Of a stretch of DNA of 64,000 nucleotides, positions 1 through 8,597 are shown piece after piece. Source of the DNA: Dyella sp. C11 (GTDB taxonomy: Bacteria > Pseudomonadota > Gammaproteobacteria > Xanthomonadales > Rhodanobacteraceae); assembly GCF_003121485.1 (NCBI RefSeq), contig NZ_QAVX01000018.1, positions 1 to 64,000 on the forward strand. The letters run 5' to 3'. How positions within the stretch are numbered: position 1 is the stretch's first letter; each line of letters starts with the position of its first letter. Made by a program: the position numbers and the translations under genes. Under the pieces are notes generated by a model. It did not search any database. It had not been told where the DNA came from and saw only the letters and a list, made by a program, of their open reading frames with translations.

Positions 1-2
1 GG

Positions 3-3000
3 TGCACTCGCGGCATCGGGGGGCACGGCTATCTGGGCGGTGGCGGTGGCGGGGGTGCAGGCGGAGATGGTGCGAACCTCACTGGCATATCCGGAAATCC
101 AGCCGCTATCGCCAGCAACTTCACTGGCGGCAACGGCGGTAATGGTGGGGCAGGCGGTGGCAATGGCGGCGGTGGTGGCGCTGGAGGAAATGGCGCAACG
201 ATCGCGATTGGTGGTTCATTTAGCAGTAGCGGCAGCTTAGCTGGCGGCAGCGGCGGTACCGGTGGAGCAGGTGCCTACAACTGGTACAACTACAGTGTTG
301 CTGGCGATGGTGGGCGCGGCGGTACGGGCGCGAGTTTCGCCCCGGGTGGAGCGTTCAATAACTCGGGCACCATCAGCGGCGGAAATGGCGGTCAAGGTGG
401 CTACAGCAGCTACCAAGGAAGCATCGGTGGAAATGGTGGGGCTGGCGGCTCGGCCGTCGTCTTCAGTGCGAACGGCGCATTGACCATCACCGGAGCGATT
501 GCTGGTGGCCTGGGCGGTGCTGGCGGTGGCGGAGGCTCAGGCGCAATAGGAGGCTTCGGCGGCATCGGAGGTGATGGCGTCACTTTCCTGGCGGGAGGGG
601 CGCTGAGCAATGCGGGCAGCATCGCAGGCGGCAACGGTGGTTATGGTGGTTACGCTGGGCCCAGCAACAACAGTGCTGCCGGCGGCATCGGCGCGTCGTT
701 CGTCGCAGGCGGTTCACTCGATAACAGCGGCACGATTTCGGGTGGTGTCGGCGGCTACGGCACATACAGAGGCCACTACGGCGGCAACGGCGGGAATGGT
801 GGCTACGGTGCCGCGGGCGGGGCAGGCGTGGCGTTTGATCAGGGCGGTTCGCTGAGCAACAGTGGCCTCCTTGTTGGTGGCGCTGGTGGCTACGGCGGCA
901 CGGGCGGCATCGGCGGTGTTGCTGGCGTTGGCGGCAGCGGTGGCGCCGGCATCGTGTTTACCAATGGCGGCATGGGGACCAACAGTGTCGCCGGCCAAAT
1001 TTCTGGCGGTGTCGGCGGCCATGGCGGCTACGGAACGTACGGTGGAAGCGGTCGAACCGGTGGCATTGGCGGAGCGGGCGGTGCTGGCGGAAGCGGCGTC
1101 ACTGGCTCGGCATTCACACTGACCAACGCGGGCGTCATCACTGGCGGAAACGGTGGCATTGGCGGATCTGGCGGCTCTTACAGTTCGGGCGTGGCTGGCC
1201 AAAGCGGGAATGGCACGGGCGGCGTTGGCGGAACGGGTGGTCTCGGCGGTGATGGTGTCAACGCAGCGGGTTTCTCGCTCGTCAACAGTGGCTCCATCTC
1301 GGGTGGCAGCGGCGGCGCAGGCGGCCTCGGTGGCGGGGGCGGCTACGGTGGTATCAGCGGTACACCGGGTAATGGCGGTGCAGGTGGTTTGGGTGGTAAT
1401 GGTGGCCGTGGGATCAGCGGTTCGGCGTTTAGCCTGACCAACAATGGTAGCGTGGCCGGTGGCAACGGCGGATCCGCAGGTACAGCTGGAACTGGCGGAA
1501 GCAACGGCAGTGGCGCGCTGGGCAGCGGCGGCGTTGACGGCAATCCGGGCCTTGGTGGGGCCGCCATCAACGGCATGGGCGGTGTCACCATCATCATTGC
1601 AGGAAATATTTCCGGTGGCCGAGCCAACGGTGGTGCCGGGACCCTTGCCGATGCCATCGACTTTTCGGGTGGCGGCAACACATTGGTGATTACTGCGGGG
1701 GCGGTCATTACCGGAAACGTGGTGAGTACCAGTGGAACAGTGCAGGGCGGTGACACGCTGACGCTCGGTGGTGCAACTAACGCTACGGGTGGAAATAACT
1801 TTGACGTCTCCCAGATTGGCTCGGTGGGCAGCGCTGTTCAATATCAGGGGTTTACTGGATACGAGAAAGACGGAGCCAGCACCTGGTCGTTGATAGGCGC
1901 CAGTTCTGCCCTCACCCCCTGGACAGTCAAGCAGGGAACGTTGTCGATTGCGGCAGACGCAAGCCTGGGCGCGTCCAGCGGCACGTTGACGCTCGATGGA
2001 GGCGTGCTACAAAACACGGCGAGCTTCAGCTCTAGCCGCGCCATCTCCCTAGGTAATGCTGGTGGCGCGTTCGACACCTACGGCAACACGCTCACGTTGA
2101 ACGGCGTGATTGCAGGTGGCGGCGGTTTGACGGAGCAGGGCGGTGGAACGCTGGTACTGAATGGCATCAATACCTACAGCGGCGGCACCACCATTTCGTC
2201 GGGCACGCTGGAGGTGGGCGATAGCGCGCATGAGTCTGCTGCGATCCAGGGCGGTGTAACCGTAAGCGCAAGCGGAACCTTGCGCGGACACGGAACGATC
2301 AATGGCGATGTCGCCAGCGACGGCGTGGTCTGGCCGGGGGGCTCAACCGGCGAGCTCACTATCAATGGCAACTACACACAGGGCCCAGGCGGACTGCTGC
2401 AGATTGATGTGACACCGGCGCAAACCTCAGAGCTATTAGTCACTGGAACGGCCAGCTTGGCAGGGGCCATCAATCTGATCTACGCGCCCGGCACATACAC
2501 CAAGGCCGACTTCACAATCCTGCAGGCTAAGGCCATCAGCGGGACGTTTGGCACCACGTCCATCACTGGACTTGCACCCTCTGCACTCAGCCCGCAGCTC
2601 GTGTATAGCGGCGGCCAGGTCGTGCTTGAATTGGGCGCGGTCGCGCCGCCCGCAACACCGCCGCCGTCGTCTCCTTCCTCCCCGTCTCAGCCCGTTACGC
2701 CACCTCCGGCTACGACGCCAGAACGAATCGCACCGCTGGATGGCGCGCTTTATGGAAATCTGATGCGCGCTGCGAACCTTGCTGACCAACAGGTACTCTC
2801 GTCGGCGCTCGATGCTTCGTTAATGGATCTCGATGCAGCGTGTGGCAAAGACGCAAACGCCAGCACGGCCAACCTCACGCACGACGCATGCGGGCCGGAT
2901 CTTTGGATGCAATACGCGGGTTCCAGTCTGTCATTGACCGGCGACAATGGCGCGAACGCGACGGGCTTCCATCTACTTGCCGGGTCGGACCGTGAGCTGG

Positions 3001-3710
3001 GGCTAGTGCATGTTGGGTTTGAGGCGGGCCTGGGGCGTATTAATGCCAACGATTCGCTTGGCGGGCGCGGCAATATCGATTCAGCGCACGCAGGCATCTA
3101 CGCCTTCGGCAATGCTGGCCCATTGGTGTTGTCTGCGACTGTGGATGAAGCGCACGACCACTATCGCGCGGACCGAAGCACCGGTATTGGACGCGCCACA
3201 GCGGATACCAGTGGCAACACAACCAGTGCTGGCGTACAAGCATCCTGGCCGATTTCACTGGCCACGTGGCAATGGGAGCCCAAGTTAGGGGCGCTCTATA
3301 TCCATCAAGGAATGGACGGATTTGAAGAAAGCGTGCACAGCAGCAACTCGCTCGCGCCGGCATTCGCGGTCAGCGGAGCGCGAACGACTTACTCCGAACT
3401 GCAACCGTTTGCAGAAGTAGCTTTTGGTCGCGCGTTCCAGGCGGACAATGTTGCTTACATTCCAACTTTCACCGTTGGCTACCGATACGACGCGCGTTCA
3501 GTCACATCACCTGCGGTGCGATTGATTGCGCAGGATGGCACGTTGTTTGACTATCCCGGCGCCACTCTGGGCCGAGGAATGGTGACCGCTGGTGCTCACG
3601 TCAGTGCACAGGTTGCTACCTCGTGGGATGTCTATTTGAACTATAACGGGCTGTTCGCCAGTCATCTGCATGACAACACGCTGGCGTTTGGCTTCACCAA
3701 GCACTGGTAG
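3..3710 (+). CDS. Gly-rich autotransporter (type Va), 5' end outside window
   Basis: The frame is open from base 3, so the start and signal peptide lie outside the window; about 1235 residues are visible. The passenger is built of degenerate units of roughly 45-50 residues, each with an N-S-G-x-I-x-G-G core followed by GGxGG runs. At about 2090-2330 there are PATR-type passenger repeats (NTYSGGTTISSGTLEVG). A Pro-rich linker (2640-2720) leads to a C-terminal autotransporter beta-barrel of about 300 residues ending in ...FTKHW, with the terminal aromatic residue needed for outer-membrane insertion. The family exports its own passenger to the cell surface; the role of this one (adhesion or matrix) is inferred. 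The long minus-strand open frames opposite it are products of the GGN codon bias. Confidence 0.9.
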   Translation, partial: CTRGIGGHGYLGGGGGGGAGGDGANLTGISGNPAAIASNFTGGNGGNGGAGGGNGGGGGAGGNGATIAIGGSFSSSGSLAGGSGGTGGAGAYNWYNYSVAGDGGRGGTGASFAPGGAFNNSGTISGGNGGQGGYSSYQGSIGGNGGAGGSAVVFSANGALTITGAIAGGLGGAGGGGGSGAIGGFGGIGGDGVTFLAGGALSNAGSIAGGNGGYGGYAGPSNNSAAGGIGASFVAGGSLDNSGTISGGVGGYGTYRGHYGGNGGNGGYGAAGGAGVAFDQGGSLSNSGLLVGGAGGYGGTGGIGGVAGVGGSGGAGIVFTNGGMGTNSVAGQISGGVGGHGGYGTYGGSGRTGGIGGAGGAGGSGVTGSAFTLTNAGVITGGNGGIGGSGGSYSSGVAGQSGNGTGGVGGTGGLGGDGVNAAGFSLVNSGSISGGSGGAGGLGGGGGYGGISGTPGNGGAGGLGGNGGRGISGSAFSLTNNGSVAGGNGGSAGTAGTGGSNGSGALGSGGVDGNPGLGGAAINGMGGVTIIIAGNISGGRANGGAGTLADAIDFSGGGNTLVITAGAVITGNVVSTSGTVQGGDTLTLGGATNATGGNNFDVSQIGSVGSAVQYQGFTGYEKDGASTWSLIGASSALTPWTVKQGTLSIAADASLGASSGTLTLDGGVLQNTASFSSSRAISLGNAGGAFDTYGNTLTLNGVIAGGGGLTEQGGGTLVLNGINTYSGGTTISSGTLEVGDSAHESAAIQGGVTVSASGTLRGHGTINGDVASDGVVWPGGSTGELTINGNYTQGPGGLLQIDVTPAQTSELLVTGTASLAGAINLIYAPGTYTKADFTILQAKAISGTFGTTSITGLAPSALSPQLVYSGGQVVLELGAVAPPATPPPSSPSSPSQPVTPPPATTPERIAPLDGALYGNLMRAANLADQQVLSSALDASLMDLDAACGKDANASTANLTHDACGPDLWMQYAGSSLSLTGDNGANATGFHLLAGSDRELGLVHVGFEAGLGRINANDSLGGRGNIDSAHAGIYAFGNAGPLVLSATVDEAHDHYRADRSTGIGRATADTSGNTTSAGVQASWPISLATWQWEPKLGALYIHQGMDGFEESVHSSNSLAPAFAVSGARTTYSELQPFAEVAFGRAFQADNVAYIPTFTVGYRYDARSVTSPAVRLIAQDGTLFDYPGATLGRGMVTAGAHVSAQVATSWDVYLNYNGLFASHLHDNTLAFGFTKHW

Positions 3711-3719
3711 TTCTATCGA

Positions 3720-3760
3720 AAGAGGGGTGCCGATTTTTGCTTTGGCGCCCCTCTCGCAGC
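3720..3760 (+). terminator. Hairpin after autotransporter gene
   Basis: AGAGGGGTGCC pairs with GGCGCCCCTCT (one G-T wobble) around a 12-base loop, starting 10 bases after the stop codon. The T-rich stretch lies in the loop rather than after the stem, so this is a hairpin-type 3' end and not a textbook intrinsic terminator. Confidence 0.55.
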
Positions 3761-3838
3761 TCAATCAATGAAGTCGTTGCCGTATTTCCCGAACGCAAAC
3801 ATCAAGAATGCTTCAAGAAACGTAGAGAACATCAGCCC

Positions 3839-4657
3839 GTGCACCAAAAATTCCACTTCATTTCGGGCCTTCCAAGGTCTGGATCAACGCTCCTGGCAGC
3901 ACTACTGCGACAAAACCCGCGATTTCACGCAAACATGAGCGGGCCAGTGGGCGGGTTGTTCAACAACTTGATTGGGGAGATGAGCGGACGAAACGAGTTT
4001 TCCGTGTTCATAGGCGATGCGCAACGAAAGCGTGTCTTGCGAGGACTCTTCTCCAACTTTTACGAAGACAATCTCGACAAGGACGTTGTCTTTGATACAA
4101 ATCGCTTGTGGTGCAGCAAGCTCAGGGCGCTGCGCGAACTGCTTCCTGGTGCACGAATTGTCGCCTGCGTTCGGCACGTTCCATGGGTGGTGGATAGCAT
4201 TGAGCAGCTCGTTCGACACAATGCCTTGCTGCCATCTGCGATATTCAACTTCGTTCCCGGGGGAACCGTTTATTCGCGTGCTGAAGCGCTGGTGGGCGGA
4301 GAGGGGCTCGTTGGCTACGCGTATAACGCAGTCAAAGAAGCGTTCTTCGATGAATTCGCTGCAGAGCAACTGATGATCCTGCAGTACGAGACGCTCGTGA
4401 ATGATCCCGCTCGTGCGTTATCAGCCGTATACGAGTTCATCGGCGAGCCATGGTTTCAACACGACTTCAACAACGTCATCTATAGCGCCAGTGAATTCGA
4501 CATTCGCGCCGGGACGCCGGGACTTCATGATGTACGTCCCAAAGTTGCAAGGGTCGAGCGGCAAACCATTCTTCCGCCGGACCTCTTTCGCCGATTTGAA
4601 AATGATGCTTTTTGGCGCGAACCAGCGCTCAATGTGCGCTCCGTGCGGGGGGTGTGA
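3839..4657 (+). CDS. Sulfotransferase family protein
   Basis: A protein of 272 residues from the GTG at 3839. The N-terminus carries the 5'-phosphosulfate-binding P-loop GLPRSGSTLL (residues 10-19), and a later segment RHVPWVVDSI resembles the 3'-phosphate-binding region of PAPS-dependent sulfotransferases. The frame is open back to a TTG at 3737, but that start lies inside the upstream hairpin. The GTG places the P-loop at the usual distance from the N-terminus and gives the usual length for this family (about 270). It follows the autotransporter on the same strand; a role in modifying a surface component is only a guess. No signal peptide is seen, so it is probably cytoplasmic. Confidence 0.8.
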   Translation: MHQKFHFISGLPRSGSTLLAALLRQNPRFHANMSGPVGGLFNNLIGEMSGRNEFSVFIGDAQRKRVLRGLFSNFYEDNLDKDVVFDTNRLWCSKLRALRELLPGARIVACVRHVPWVVDSIEQLVRHNALLPSAIFNFVPGGTVYSRAEALVGGEGLVGYAYNAVKEAFFDEFAAEQLMILQYETLVNDPARALSAVYEFIGEPWFQHDFNNVIYSASEFDIRAGTPGLHDVRPKVARVERQTILPPDLFRRFENDAFWREPALNVRSVRGV

Positions 4658-4760
4658 TGCGGCGCTGCCCATGACCGGCTGAGGTGTCCCGCCATTTGCA
4701 CGGCTCAAAGATGTGGGGCGGATACCATCGATCCGCCTTCACAAGTGGTTGCGACTGGGA

Positions 4761-5483
4761 TCAAGCTGCGGCTTTGCCGACTGAAGCACCGCCATCCACG
4801 AACAGCGTTTGTCCAGTGATATAGCCGGCGTCGTCTGACAAGAGGAACGCAATGGCGGCGGCGAGTTCGTCGGGCTTGCCGAGGCGCTTCATGGGGACGA
4901 GCGAAAGAAAACGCTGCTCGGCATCGCTTCCTTCGGGAGTGTTTTGGCGAAACAGTTCAGTTTCCGTCGGACCAGGGGCAACCGAATTGACGGTAACGCC
5001 TGTTTCAGCCAACTCCAGCCCCCATGTGCGCGTAAAGCTGTTCATCGCGCTTTTTGCAGCGGCGTAGGCTGTGCGCTGCTGCATGCCCAGCGTTACCAGA
5101 CTTGTGACATTTACCACGCGACCCCAGCCCTTTGCGCGCATCTGCGGAAGAAGGGCTTGCACGGTCTGTATCGTGGGGATCAAGTTCAGGCGCATTGAGG
5201 CTTCCAGATCGTCCAGATCCACTTCATCCACTCTGGCCAACTTTACATAGCCAAAATTGTTCACCACGCCATCGAAGGAGAACCGGTTTACCAGCTCGCT
5301 CAGTACACGAGCAGTCGCCTCGCGGTCGCCAAGATCAACGGCGACCAATGTGCCAGGAAACGACGGATCATTGGCGTTCCGCGCCAGCCCAACGATGTGG
5401 TGTCCGGCAGCGGCAAGGCGATTGGCAACTGCACGGCCAATGCCCTTGGTTGCACCGGTGACAAGAAAAGTCCGCTGAATCAT
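4761..5483 (-). CDS. SDR family NAD(P)-dependent oxidoreductase
   Basis: A classical short-chain dehydrogenase/reductase of 240 residues. The cofactor loop TGATKGIGRA is at residues 9-18, NNFG replaces the usual NNAG near 75-78, and the catalytic Ser128, Tyr140 and Lys144 (YAAAK) are present. The C-terminus TGQTLFVDGG is typical of FabG-like members. The frame is open 45 codons further upstream, but the ATG at 5483 has a GGAG ribosome binding site and begins directly at the Rossmann fold. The substrate cannot be told from sequence. It is convergent with the sulfotransferase gene. Confidence 0.9.
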   Translation of the reverse strand: MIQRTFLVTGATKGIGRAVANRLAAAGHHIVGLARNANDPSFPGTLVAVDLGDREATARVLSELVNRFSFDGVVNNFGYVKLARVDEVDLDDLEASMRLNLIPTIQTVQALLPQMRAKGWGRVVNVTSLVTLGMQQRTAYAAAKSAMNSFTRTWGLELAETGVTVNSVAPGPTETELFRQNTPEGSDAEQRFLSLVPMKRLGKPDELAAAIAFLLSDDAGYITGQTLFVDGGASVGKAAA

Positions 5484-5951
5484 GAAGATCTCCGCGTGAG
5501 TCACGTTTGAAAGAAGGGGGCTTATATGCTGCCCTTCATTTCCAGCCATGACATACGGTGTGAGTGACGAACTCGTTCGATAATGTCGAAGGTGTTCATT
5601 TGGCCGCGCTCGCGGCAATTTTTACCTGACGCAGAAGTGCGGGTTTCGCTTGGAGCGCTTCAGTCAGGGATTGGTTATCGGTGCATCCTCAGGACGCGAC
5701 GGATGTCCGCCCTCGACCCGTAGCGGACATTGGCGCAGGGTGATTAGGTCAAGTTATCGGGGGTAGAGGGGGCGCATCGCTGTAACTTGGGCTCCCGGTG
5801 GCAGGGGTCAGGGCACTGCAGTCCTGAAGCCGACGATCTGACTTTGCCGTGTGCATCTTGCTTATCCCGCCGGCATTGCTTTCAAGTAAGGCTCGGATTC
5901 GCTTAGTCAACGATGAGAAAGAACTACCCAACCCAGACCACTAACAGACTC
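5484..5951. other. Intergenic region without supported gene
   Basis: No open frame here has protein-like composition; the 60-codon minus-strand frame at 5749-5931 has no ribosome binding site and looks random. The only structure seen is the palindrome at 5703-5730, listed separately. Confidence 0.6.
5703..5730. repeat. Palindrome ATGTCCGC...GCGGACAT, copy 1
   Basis: A perfect 8-base inverted repeat around a 12-base loop CCTCGACCCGTA. A decayed relative (GTCTGC..TCCGACCCGTA..TCGGACAT) lies at 6659-6684, on the other side of the DUF4365-like gene. From memory, the CGACCC-centred GCGGACAT motif is a common intergenic element in gammaproteobacteria; its function is unknown to me. Confidence 0.6.
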
Positions 5952-6458
5952 CTATGCCAAAGGTAGAATCTTGTCCTCGTCGCTCTTTCGGACTGTTTGG
6001 CGCGCGTGCCTGTGGGTCCATGTGGCATAAATGGCCAGGCGACTCAAGTCATATCGAAGCGATGGCCGAACGTAGTCATTGAAGCCGACTTTCACCGACG
6101 CCTTTCGCTTGTTCCGGGGATCTGATGCGAACCAGTAGACCCTATCCGATGGAGCAGGAGGTACCCACGCGATAAGTCCGGGGGTCCCTGAACCCGACAA
6201 TGCATCCTTCGTGTCACCGTCCACACTGAGCGAAATGTGCTCTTTTGTCCTCCGTCCGTAAGATGAGCCGCTCTTTACTTGACAACGAAGGGGTATTAGC
6301 TCCCCAGGGCGAAAAGCGTTTCGAAAAGTCAGATGCAAATCGACCTTGGCTGCGTCCTCATCCATGGACGCATTGGAAACTTCCCCACAGACAGCAACCC
6401 CCAGCAGAGCAGCTGCGCGGCGTGCGCCACCGTCACCAACTTCTTTCGTACTTGCCAT
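5952..6458 (-). CDS. DUF4365-like protein, possible PD-(D/E)XK nuclease fold
   Basis: 168 residues. The N-terminal half has the pattern of DUF4365 and related restriction-endonuclease-like domains: a helix with Glu6 (KEVGDGGARR), Asp40 in a strand (KVDLHL), then Gln60 and Lys62 in PLRCQVKSG, resembling the D...QxK active site. The rest is basic, and a WVPPAPSDRVYWF strand fits the same fold. DUF4365 proteins are often encoded by accessory genes. The gene stands alone, between two related palindromes and next to the phage remnant, as expected for cargo. The start ATG at 6458 has only a weak ribosome binding site. The nuclease role is inference. Confidence 0.55.
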   Translation of the reverse strand: MASTKEVGDGGARRAAALLGVAVCGEVSNASMDEDAAKVDLHLTFRNAFRPGELIPLRCQVKSGSSYGRRTKEHISLSVDGDTKDALSGSGTPGLIAWVPPAPSDRVYWFASDPRNKRKASVKVGFNDYVRPSLRYDLSRLAIYATWTHRHARQTVRKSDEDKILPLA

Positions 6459-6658
6459 TTGTGCTCACATCCATTGATTTCGGTGAAGACGTCAAACCCC
6501 AAAAGCCGATTGCTTGGCAATGGGTTGTCTTTCATATATCGCACTCGGATTCTCAAAGATCCAGGGGCGCCGCCATCGGCTTATTAAATTCCAGATGTAG
6601 CCTCTGACTCATCGCGCGCAGAGAACCGATTGGACGTTGTTGTCAGGGGTAGGCGGCC

Positions 6659-6684
6659 GTCTGCTTCCGACCCGTATCGGACAT
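6659..6684. repeat. Palindrome GTCTGC...TCGGACAT, decayed copy 2
   Basis: Shares the TCCGACCCGTA loop and GGACAT arm with the palindrome at 5703-5730, but its inverted repeat has mismatches. It sits just upstream of the truncated phage gene, so it marks or adjoins the break point where the left part of the prophage is lost. Confidence 0.5.
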
Positions 6685-6703
6685 CGCTTGAGACGTTCTT
6701 TAG

Positions 6704-6832
6704 TGCTTGCCGGAGCAGACCTTTGATTTCTACTGCCGGCCTGAGGCTGACGACGTGCTGGATTTGGCGAAGGTCGTCATCTTGATCGTGTGCGCGTACG
6801 TGGCTTTTCAGATCGCGCTGGGAGACTCTTGA
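6704..6832 (+). pseudogene. C-terminal tail of a phage coat/adsorption protein
   Basis: After an in-frame TAG, an open frame of about 42 codons ends in TGA at 6830-6832. It contains EQTFDFYCRPEADDVLDL followed by a hydrophobic membrane anchor (VVILIVCAYVAFQIAL) and a short GDS tail. A C-terminal membrane anchor directly upstream of the DUF2523 gene, with TGATG stop/start overlap, is the position and shape of the pIII-like adsorption protein of filamentous phages. The large N-terminal part is absent, so I read it as a truncated remnant. The first codon shown is approximate. Confidence 0.5.
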
Positions 6833-7146
6833 TGGATTGGCTCACCGACATAAAGAACTGGCTGATTTCGATCATCCAGCAGGTGTGGGATGCGATCAGC
6901 GGCTTCTATCACGACCTTTCACTGAAGATCGTTAAGGGCTTTCTCGATGCCATTGCGGAGCTAGCCAAAAACATTCCCGTTCCTCAGTGGATGAGCGATT
7001 ACTCGCTGGGCCATTTGTTCGGACAGCTATCGCCCACGCTGGGTTATTTCGTTGATCGCCTGGGCATTGGCGCTGGTCTCGCTCTGCTTGGCCTTGGCTA
7101 CACCTTTCGCGTGACGCGAAAGCTCCTCACAGCTTTCCAGTGGTGA
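6832..7146 (+). CDS. DUF2523/pVI-like inovirus membrane protein
   Basis: 104 residues from the ATG at 6832, which overlaps the preceding stop (TGATG) and has GGGAG upstream; an in-frame start 14 codons earlier is less likely. It has an amphipathic N-terminus (MDWLTDIKNWLISIIQQVW), a central segment and a C-terminal hydrophobic helix (GIGAGLALLGLGYTFRV). A small hydrophobic protein immediately 5' of zot is the usual place for the minor coat protein pVI or its DUF2523 counterpart. The zot start follows 4 bases after this stop, so the two are probably translated together. Confidence 0.75.
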   Translation: MDWLTDIKNWLISIIQQVWDAISGFYHDLSLKIVKGFLDAIAELAKNIPVPQWMSDYSLGHLFGQLSPTLGYFVDRLGIGAGLALLGLGYTFRVTRKLLTAFQW

Positions 7147-7150
7147 TCCC

Positions 7151-8443
7151 ATGCTAGCTTTTAACGAAGGCGTCCCTCGCTCTGGCAAGTCGTATGATGC
7201 CGTGCTCACCCACATTCTTCCGGCCTTGAAAAAAGGTCGAAAAGTGTTCGCCCGCCTCAATGGTCTGAAGCATGACCTGATCGCCGCGCACCTTGGTTTG
7301 CGTGTTGAAGATGTCGAGGCATTGCTTATCCATGTGCCTGAGTCGGACATGCCGCGTATCCAGCAGATTGCCGAACCGAACTCTTTGGTGATCATTGACG
7401 AGTGTCACGATTTTTACCCGGCGGGCTTCAAGGCGTTGCCCAAAGACGTAGAGAAGTTCTTTGCCGAACATGGTCATTACGGCATGGACATTCTGCTAAT
7501 CAGCCAGTGGTATAAGCGCCTGCACACGGCGCTGCGGGCTCGTGTAGAAAGGAAAACGGTTTTCCAGAAGCTCACCGCGGTGGGTATGAAAGGGAAGTAT
7601 CTGGCCACGTTTTTTCACAGCGTGGCGCCGGATAAGTTCGAGAAGGTGGGCAAGAAAACGAAGACGTACGATCCCGCTATTTTTCCGCTTTATAACGGGT
7701 ACGTGCCGGGCACCGAGAACACCGAGGTCTATGAGGAAGGCGGCATGAATGTGTGGGCCAGCGTCACGCCCTGGCTCATCATCGCTGCCGTTTTGTTTAT
7801 TGGCGGTGGTTGGGCGTACTCCCGCTATTTCGTCGCCAAGCCGAAGCCTGCTGCCGAGGCTCCCAAGGCTGCTGCCGTGACGCAGGGTAAACCTGCGGTG
7901 GCCGCTACGGGTGTCCCCATTGCCGGGAAGGCCGTTGCTGCTGTGGTGAAGCCGAGGCGTCCGGACATGCCGGCTGAGGCGTCTTACGTGTGGGGCCTGA
8001 GTGATCAGGCAAAGCCGCGTCTTGCTGCCGTCGTCGATCTGGGCGACGGGAAATTTGATGGCGTTGTGGAGTGGCGCGCCGATCAGTCGCGCGTTGTGGA
8101 CCGTTTGACGGTTACCCAGGTGCGTGCGCTTGGTGTCGCCGTGGAGCGAAAGCCCTATGGCATCAAGTTGACGTGGGGAGTAGGGAAGGATCAGCAAACC
8201 ATGATCGTGACGTCGTGGCCTGTGGACGACGCGAACCGCTACAGCCAGCAGCAGATTGCGGACATTCGTTCCGAGGGCCCGAAGCTCACGAGTTCGATGG
8301 GTGGTGATTCGCCTACCGCAAGCGTGAGTGATGCCGGCGGTGGTCGTGCGTGGACGCCCGGCGTGGGCGCGTCGTCGTATCAGCCTCCGGGCGCTAAGTC
8401 TTGGAACAGTGACCCTTGGGGCGGCGGCAAAAAGGCGAACTGA
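7151..8443 (+). CDS. zot: Zot-domain protein (filamentous phage pI assembly ATPase)
   Basis: 430 residues. The N-terminal Zot/pI ATPase domain has the Walker A motif GVPRSGKSYD (residues 6-15) and a Walker B LVIIDECHDF near residues 78-87. A single transmembrane helix (WLIIAAVLFIGGGWAYS) lies near 203-219, with a periplasmic C-terminal part rich in Ala/Pro then Gly/Ser. In filamentous phages this inner-membrane protein drives extrusion of the virion. The gene is intact, although the replication and major coat genes normally found upstream are missing. Confidence 0.92.
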   Translation: MLAFNEGVPRSGKSYDAVLTHILPALKKGRKVFARLNGLKHDLIAAHLGLRVEDVEALLIHVPESDMPRIQQIAEPNSLVIIDECHDFYPAGFKALPKDVEKFFAEHGHYGMDILLISQWYKRLHTALRARVERKTVFQKLTAVGMKGKYLATFFHSVAPDKFEKVGKKTKTYDPAIFPLYNGYVPGTENTEVYEEGGMNVWASVTPWLIIAAVLFIGGGWAYSRYFVAKPKPAAEAPKAAAVTQGKPAVAATGVPIAGKAVAAVVKPRRPDMPAEASYVWGLSDQAKPRLAAVVDLGDGKFDGVVEWRADQSRVVDRLTVTQVRALGVAVERKPYGIKLTWGVGKDQQTMIVTSWPVDDANRYSQQQIADIRSEGPKLTSSMGGDSPTASVSDAGGGRAWTPGVGASSYQPPGAKSWNSDPWGGGKKAN

Positions 8444-8569
8444 CGGCTTCTGCTGGACGCATGTCCGGTCACGCTCTCGAGAGAGAGTTCGCCTAGTCGG
8501 ACAATCGCCCAGCCAGGCATTGCGATTAATCCCAGCGGGTGAACATTCCAGCCAAACCCGCTTTTGATA

Positions 8570-8590
8570 CCCTGTCCGCAAGGGACAGGG
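8570..8590 (+). promoter_or_regulatory. Perfect hairpin overlapping a ribosome binding site
   Basis: CCCTGTCC pairs with GGACAGGG around the loop GCAAG. The 3' arm runs into the AGGGAG ribosome binding site of the gene starting at 8598, so folding would hide it. It could be a translational control element or a processing site; there is no T-run after it, so it is not a standard terminator. Confidence 0.6.
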
Positions 8591-8597
8591 AGCGGTT

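Noticed and set aside
714-1841. Long minus-strand open frame of 375 codons opposite the autotransporter
   Set aside because: It is a by-product of the Gly-rich GGN repeats; composition is Ala/Thr/Arg-rich without motifs, and the plus-strand frame has clear PATR and beta-barrel domains.
480-2000. CRISPR-like repeat array in the first 2 kb
   Set aside because: The periodicity comes from Gly codons in a protein repeat; repeats are degenerate, unevenly spaced and in frame.
3737-3838. Longer sulfotransferase with start at TTG 3737
   Set aside because: The start would lie within the hairpin after the autotransporter gene, and the additional 34 residues have no counterpart in the family's usual N-terminus.
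5570-5600. Left dif copy (CGATAATGTCGAAGG)
   Set aside because: Only a few bases agree with the XerC arm, and the centre and XerD arm do not match.
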